Below, one piece after another: positions 8,269 to 11,976 of a stretch of 11,976 nucleotides of DNA (position 1 is the stretch's first letter; the number at the start of each line of letters is the position of its first letter). This DNA comes from AC-52 sp044870295. GTDB lineage: Bacteria > Actinomycetota > UBA4738. The stretch lies in contig JBIOYQ010000128.1 in NCBI GenBank assembly GCA_044870295.1, positions 1 to 11,976 on the forward strand, read 5' to 3'. Below the pieces are notes generated by a model. It made no database searches. It had not been told where the DNA came from and saw only the letters and a program-made list of their open reading frames with translations. The position numbers and the translations under genes were made by a program.

Positions 8269-9897
8269 TTGCCTGGAACCCTGAGGTCTCGAACCTTGGT
8301 GAAGGTCGCCGCGCTTCTTGGCGTGGCCGCGCTGGCCGTGGCCGCCTGCGCCCCCGCCACGAAGCCGCCCAACGTGCCGGTCGAGGTCAAGGGCGCGATG
8401 CTGGTCAACGTGGTGGACTCGCTGTTCGACGCGGGACGGTCGCCGTCGGTCCAGATCGACCAGGACGGTGTGCCTGCGGTGGCCTATCTGCTGTACCAGC
8501 CGGTCCTGAAAGAAGGAGAGATCCCCCCCGCACCAAAGCCGGGCGACCCCAACCCGCCGTCGGTCATGCTGGCCACCCAGTCGAACGGCATCTGGACGCG
8601 ATCGCCGATCCCCCCGCAGAAGGCGCTCGGGCCGGCCGTCGGGGGCGCCTCGGAGATCGCCAACGCCGACGGCCAGGCGGTCGCGGGCGTGTCCGCCGCC
8701 CTCGCCCTCGACGGGCAGGGCAAGCACCACGTGGCGTGGGCGACCCCTCAGGGACTGTTCTACTCGACGGACGCGAGTGGCTCCTTCGTTGCGGGCGACA
8801 AGGTGAGCACGGGCGCCAGCTACGGCGTATCGATCGCCGTGGGGGGCGACGGGACGGTGTGGATCTCGTGGTATGGCGGGGGCAGCCTCAACGTGGCCCA
8901 TGGCTCTGCCGGCAACTGGACCACCGAGCAGGCGGCGGTGAACGCGGGCCCCGCCACCCACCCGGCCATCGCCTCGTCGATCCGATTGTCGTCGAGCGGG
9001 ACCCCGATGGTGGCGTTCGGCTCTCAGGGCACAACCGAGGTCGCCTCCCAGTCCGGGGGATCGTGGAGGAGCAGCGACGTGTCGGGGCCCGGTGGGTACG
9101 GGGTCTCGCTGGCCGTGGACAAGGACGGCAGCCCCCACGTGGCGTATTACGACGCGAACGGCGGCGTCCATGTGGCGCACCAGACCGCCGCCGCCGCTTG
9201 GCAGGTCGAGGACGTGGCCACGACAACCGGTGCGACGCCCGGACAGCCGGACCCCCGCTGGTCCACGGGGATCGGGGTCGACGACCAGGGCCATCGGTTC
9301 GTGACGTGGGCCGACACGAAGGCAGGAGCGATCTTCTTGGGCAGCGATTCGAGTGGTCAGTTCACGTCCCAGGAGATCCAGGGAAGCGACGGCGGGGCCA
9401 ACCCCAGCCTGGCGGTGTCCGCCGATGGGAAGACGGTGGCCCTGGGGTGGTTCGACGCGACGAACGCGAACCTCGATGTGGCCGTCCCGGCCACGGCCAG
9501 CCTGGCGCTGGCCCATCCCCTTCCCACCCTCGCCCCGGCCAGCGCGCAGCCCTCGGCCGCACCGACCGGGACGGCGCCCCCGTGCGAACCCAGCGGGGAC
9601 ACCATCCAGATCAGCGCCCAGGGGAGCACCTTCGACAAGGATTGCCTGGCCGCGCCAGCCGGGGCGGCCTCGACCATCGAGTTCACGAACAACGACGCCG
9701 GCGTACCCCATAACGTCGACGTCTACGACCAGCAGGGCGGCAGCCACATCGGTGGCGCTGGCCCGACCGAGTTCTTCCCAGGGCCCGGGACGACCACCTA
9801 CACCGTCCCAGCCCTCGATGCCGGCACCTATTTCTTCCAGTGCGATGTCCACCCGACGTCGATGTTCGGCACGTTCGTGGTGGCCAAGGCCGGCTGA
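8269..9897 (+). CDS. Lipoprotein with seven beta-propeller-like repeats and a C-terminal cupredoxin (type 1 copper) domain
   Basis: Counted from TTG 8269, the product has 542 residues. A basic, hydrophobic signal peptide ends in the lipobox VAAC, with C27 as the predicted lipidated residue, so the protein is anchored outside the membrane. Seven similar units follow, each with a beta-strand, an Asp/Gly turn and an aromatic strand: GVSIAVGGDGTVWISWYG at 186 and GVSLAVDKDGSPHVAYYD at 278 are the clearest, with others near 58, 142, 235, 332 and 378. This count fits a seven-bladed propeller. A Pro/Ala/Thr/Ser linker (about 407-438) leads to a plastocyanin-like domain (443-542). Its candidate copper ligands are H481 (VPHNV), C525, H528 and M532 (QCDVHPTSMFG), spaced C-x2-H-x3-M. 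C439 and C459 may form a disulfide. An extracellular electron-transfer or copper role is inferred. The start is uncertain: TTG 8296 or GTG 8299, behind GAGGT at 8283-8287, would give a shorter signal peptide. Confidence 0.88.
   Translation: MPGTLRSRTLVKVAALLGVAALAVAACAPATKPPNVPVEVKGAMLVNVVDSLFDAGRSPSVQIDQDGVPAVAYLLYQPVLKEGEIPPAPKPGDPNPPSVMLATQSNGIWTRSPIPPQKALGPAVGGASEIANADGQAVAGVSAALALDGQGKHHVAWATPQGLFYSTDASGSFVAGDKVSTGASYGVSIAVGGDGTVWISWYGGGSLNVAHGSAGNWTTEQAAVNAGPATHPAIASSIRLSSSGTPMVAFGSQGTTEVASQSGGSWRSSDVSGPGGYGVSLAVDKDGSPHVAYYDANGGVHVAHQTAAAAWQVEDVATTTGATPGQPDPRWSTGIGVDDQGHRFVTWADTKAGAIFLGSDSSGQFTSQEIQGSDGGANPSLAVSADGKTVALGWFDATNANLDVAVPATASLALAHPLPTLAPASAQPSAAPTGTAPPCEPSGDTIQISAQGSTFDKDCLAAPAGAASTIEFTNNDAGVPHNVDVYDQQGGSHIGGAGPTEFFPGPGTTTYTVPALDAGTYFFQCDVHPTSMFGTFVVAKAG
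8283..8287 (+). promoter_or_regulatory. Possible ribosome binding site supporting a later start for the cupredoxin lipoprotein
   Basis: GAGGT lies 8 nt before the in-frame TTG at 8296 and 11 nt before GTG 8299. If used, it would place the real start there rather than at TTG 8269, which has no Shine-Dalgarno sequence. The shorter signal peptide would still reach the lipobox but would have a minimal basic n-region. Confidence 0.35.
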
Positions 9898-9959
9898 CCG
9901 GCCGCCGTCTCGTCTCGGATCGTTCGCCTTCCCTTCCGGGCCACGCTTGGCCCCCGGCC

Positions 9960-9965
9960 TACAAT
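9960..9965 (+). promoter_or_regulatory. Putative -10 box of uvrC
   Basis: TACAAT, the same hexamer as before uvrA, overlaps the ATG at 9964. If it is the -10 box, transcription begins near 9972 and only the in-frame ATG at 9982 can serve as the start, giving a leader of about 10 nt. No good -35 is seen at the usual spacing. Confidence 0.45.
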
Positions 9966-9981
9966 GGCTCGTCGAGAGCCC

Positions 9982-11871
9982 ATGAGCGTCGAACGTCCAG
10001 AGACCTCCTCCATCCCGGACGCTCCCGGCGCTTACCTCTTTCGCGACGCCGACGGCCGGGTGATCTACGCCGGCAAGGCACTGTCGCTCCGTAAGCGCCT
10101 GGCGTCGTACTGGGGCCGCCCCCTCCACCCACGGACCGAGGCCATGGTCGACTCGGCCGCAGCGGTGGAGTGGATCGTGGCCACCACCGAGGTCGACGCC
10201 CTGATGCTCGAGTACAACCTGATCAAGGCGCACCGGCCCCGGTTCAACGTCCGGTACCGGGACGACAAGTCCTACCCGTACCTGGCGCTGACCGTGGGGG
10301 AGACGTGGCCGCGGGCGCGGGTGATGCGCGGCCCCAAGCGGAAGGGCGTGCGGTATTTCGGCCCGTACGGCCACGCCTACGCCATTCGCGAGACGTTGGA
10401 CGCGCTGACCCGGGTCTTCCCCGTGCGGACGTGCTCGGACGCCTTCTTCGACCAGCGGGCCCGGGCGGGTCGGCCCTGCCTCTACTACGACATCGGGCGG
10501 TGCGCGGGCCCGTGCGTGCCCTCGACAACCGGGGTGACCGAGGAGGGCTACCGCGCGCTGGTCGACGCGATGACCGACTTCCTGGCTGGGAACTACCGCC
10601 CCGTTCTCACCCGGCTGGAGGAGGAGATGCGCCAGGCCGCCGGCGTGCTGGAGTTCGAGCGCGCCGCGAAGCTGCGGGACCAGCTGGTGGCGGCCCGCAA
10701 GGCCATCGAGAGCCAGGAGATGGTGCTCGCTCGCCAGGAGGATCTGGACGTCATCGGATTGGAGGAGGACGATCTCGAGGCCGCATTCCAAGTGTTCTTC
10801 GTCCGCAAGGGACGCGTCATGGGTCGGCGCGGATGGGTGGTCGACAAGGTGGAGGACCTCGACCGGCCGGGACTGATCGGTTCCTTCCTCCGTGAGCTGT
10901 ACATGGATCGCGACGAGGTCCCACCTCGCGTGCTGGTTCCCGGGCTGCCAGCCGACCACGCGGTCGTCGAGGAGTGGCTGGGCCGCCTTCGGAGGAGCCG
11001 GGTCCGGATCTCGGTACCCGCCCGCGGTGACGGACGACGTCTGTTGCAGGTGGTGAACCAGAACGCGAAGGAGGCGTTCGTCCGGCACAAGCTCAAGCGG
11101 GCCAGCGACTTCGCCGCCCGGTCCAGGGCGCTGGCGGAGCTGGGCGACGCCCTGGGTCTTCCCCTGGCTCCCCTCCGGGTCGAGGCCTACGACATCTCGA
11201 ACCTGGGGCCGACCGACAAGGTGGGTTCCATGGTCGTGTTCGAGGACGGGCTGCCGAAGCGGACCGACTATCGCAAGTTCGAGATCAAGGGCGTGCCCGG
11301 ACAGGACGACTTCGCTTCCATGGAAGAAGTTCTCCGACGGCGGTTCGCCAGGCTGGTGGTTGACCCCGATCGACCGGTCCCGGAGGCCACCAAGCGCACC
11401 CGGCCGGGGCGGTTCGCCTACCCGCCGTCGCTGATCGTGGTGGACGGCGGCCGGGGGCAGCTGGCCGTAGCCGAGCGCGTGCTGGGCGAGTACGGCCTGT
11501 CCATCCCGGCGATCGGCCTGGCCAAGCGGCTGGAGGAGGTCTACCTGCCGGGACAGCCGGAGCCGCTCCAGATCCCTCGGGGGTCCGAGGCGCTGTTCGT
11601 CCTCCAGCACCTCCGCGACGAGGCCCACCGGTTCGCCGTCACCTACCACCGCGCCAAGCGGGCGAAGCGCGCGCTGCGATCGCCGCTCGATGACATCCCC
11701 GGTGTCGGGCCGTCGCGGAAGAAGGCATTGCTGAAGCGGTTCGGATCGCTGGCCAGGCTGCGGACGGCGTCGGTGGAGGAGATCGAGGCTACCCCCGGCG
11801 TCGGTCCGGGGTTGGCCCGGACCGTGTACGAGCACCTCCACCGCCTCGAGCCGGTGGAGAGGGTGGGCTGA
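9982..11871 (+). CDS. uvrC: UvrABC system protein C (dual-incision excision nuclease)
   Basis: UvrC makes both incisions around a UvrB-marked lesion. From ATG 9982 the product has 629 residues, normal for the family. The N-terminal GIY-YIG nuclease domain (about 12-92) cuts on the 3' side; it shows GAY (16-18), YAGKA (29-33), R39 and catalytic E77 in LMLEYNLIK. A four-cysteine cluster (C151, C166, C174, C178) follows. A UVR motif (about 208-242, LEEEMRQAAGVLEFERAAKLRD) matches the UvrB C-terminus for docking. The RNase H-like nuclease that cuts on the 5' side carries D404 (YDISN), D488 (VVDGGRGQL) and D546 (LRDEAHRF). Two helix-hairpin-helix motifs (IPGVGPSRKKALL, TPGVGPGLARTV) end the protein. 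An ATG 18 nt upstream (9964) overlaps a TACAAT box and lacks a ribosome site, so 9982 is preferred; SIPDAPGAYLF then begins close to the N-terminus as usual. The stop is 1 nt before rapZ. Confidence 0.97.
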   Translation: MSVERPETSSIPDAPGAYLFRDADGRVIYAGKALSLRKRLASYWGRPLHPRTEAMVDSAAAVEWIVATTEVDALMLEYNLIKAHRPRFNVRYRDDKSYPYLALTVGETWPRARVMRGPKRKGVRYFGPYGHAYAIRETLDALTRVFPVRTCSDAFFDQRARAGRPCLYYDIGRCAGPCVPSTTGVTEEGYRALVDAMTDFLAGNYRPVLTRLEEEMRQAAGVLEFERAAKLRDQLVAARKAIESQEMVLARQEDLDVIGLEEDDLEAAFQVFFVRKGRVMGRRGWVVDKVEDLDRPGLIGSFLRELYMDRDEVPPRVLVPGLPADHAVVEEWLGRLRRSRVRISVPARGDGRRLLQVVNQNAKEAFVRHKLKRASDFAARSRALAELGDALGLPLAPLRVEAYDISNLGPTDKVGSMVVFEDGLPKRTDYRKFEIKGVPGQDDFASMEEVLRRRFARLVVDPDRPVPEATKRTRPGRFAYPPSLIVVDGGRGQLAVAERVLGEYGLSIPAIGLAKRLEEVYLPGQPEPLQIPRGSEALFVLQHLRDEAHRFAVTYHRAKRAKRALRSPLDDIPGVGPSRKKALLKRFGSLARLRTASVEEIEATPGVGPGLARTVYEHLHRLEPVERVG

Positions 11872-11872
11872 G

Positions 11873-11976
11873 ATGGCCACCGCCACTCGCAAGCGCGTGC
11901 CCGAGGAGCCCACGGGTCCGGGGCCGATCGACTTCACCATCATCACCGGCCTGTCGGGGGCCGGGCGGTCCGAGGC
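11873..11976 (+). CDS. rapZ: RapZ-type P-loop nucleotide-binding protein, 3' end missing
   Basis: Only the first 34 codons and part of the next are visible. After a basic, Pro-rich leader (MATATRKRVPEEP), a beta strand (DFTIIT) runs into the P-loop GLSGAGRS (residues 26-33), with Arg in place of the usual Walker A Lys. This is the start typical of actinobacterial RapZ/YvcJ-family proteins. In enterobacteria RapZ is an adaptor controlling glmS small RNAs; the role in actinobacteria is less clear. The ATG is 1 nt after the uvrC stop, and the end of uvrC supplies GGTGGAGAGGG as a ribosome site, so the two genes are probably co-transcribed and translationally coupled. The uvrC-rapZ order is the common actinobacterial arrangement, usually followed by yvcK and whiA. 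The call rests on a short segment plus context. Confidence 0.85.
   Translation, partial: MATATRKRVPEEPTGPGPIDFTIITGLSGAGRSE

Overview
The window is chromosomal DNA of high GC content. GTG and TTG starts are common, long open frames run antisense to real genes, and several start codons sit directly behind a TANNNT -10 box. Together with the uvrC-rapZ junction and an Arg-containing Walker A in RapZ, this suggests an actinomycetote. The genus cannot be told; the unfamiliar accessory genes fit a deep-branching or uncultivated lineage. No tRNA, rRNA, CRISPR array, insertion sequence or phage gene was seen, and no stretch over about 115 bases lacks a gene.

Layout: uvrB (5' end cut off by the window) ends at 1874. 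A 12-bp perfect inverted repeat follows, then a cytosolic metal-dependent amidohydrolase (1976-3061) and a small unrecognised lipoprotein (3158-3790). Convergent to these is a minus-strand pair: a 92-residue helical protein (4965-5243) and a class V, kynureninase-like PLP enzyme (3807-4955). Divergent from that pair is uvrA (5358-8234). Next come a lipoprotein with seven beta-propeller-like repeats fused to a type 1 copper (cupredoxin) domain (8269-9897), uvrC (9982-11871), and the first 34 codons of rapZ (from 11873, 1 nt after the uvrC stop).

How the genes work together: uvrB, uvrA and uvrC encode the whole nucleotide excision repair machine. UvrA2 finds the lesion and loads UvrB, UvrB verifies the damage, and UvrC cuts on both sides. 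rapZ normally opens the actinobacterial rapZ/yvcK/whiA block, which would lie beyond the right edge. The four or five accessory genes between the uvr genes have no evident repair role and have their own putative promoters, so the region reads as a loose repair neighbourhood rather than one operon.

I see no convincing new multi-gene system. The most distinctive items are the propeller-cupredoxin lipoprotein, the palindrome after uvrB, the apparently leaderless divergent promoters at uvrA, and the uncharacterised small-protein/PLP-enzyme pair.
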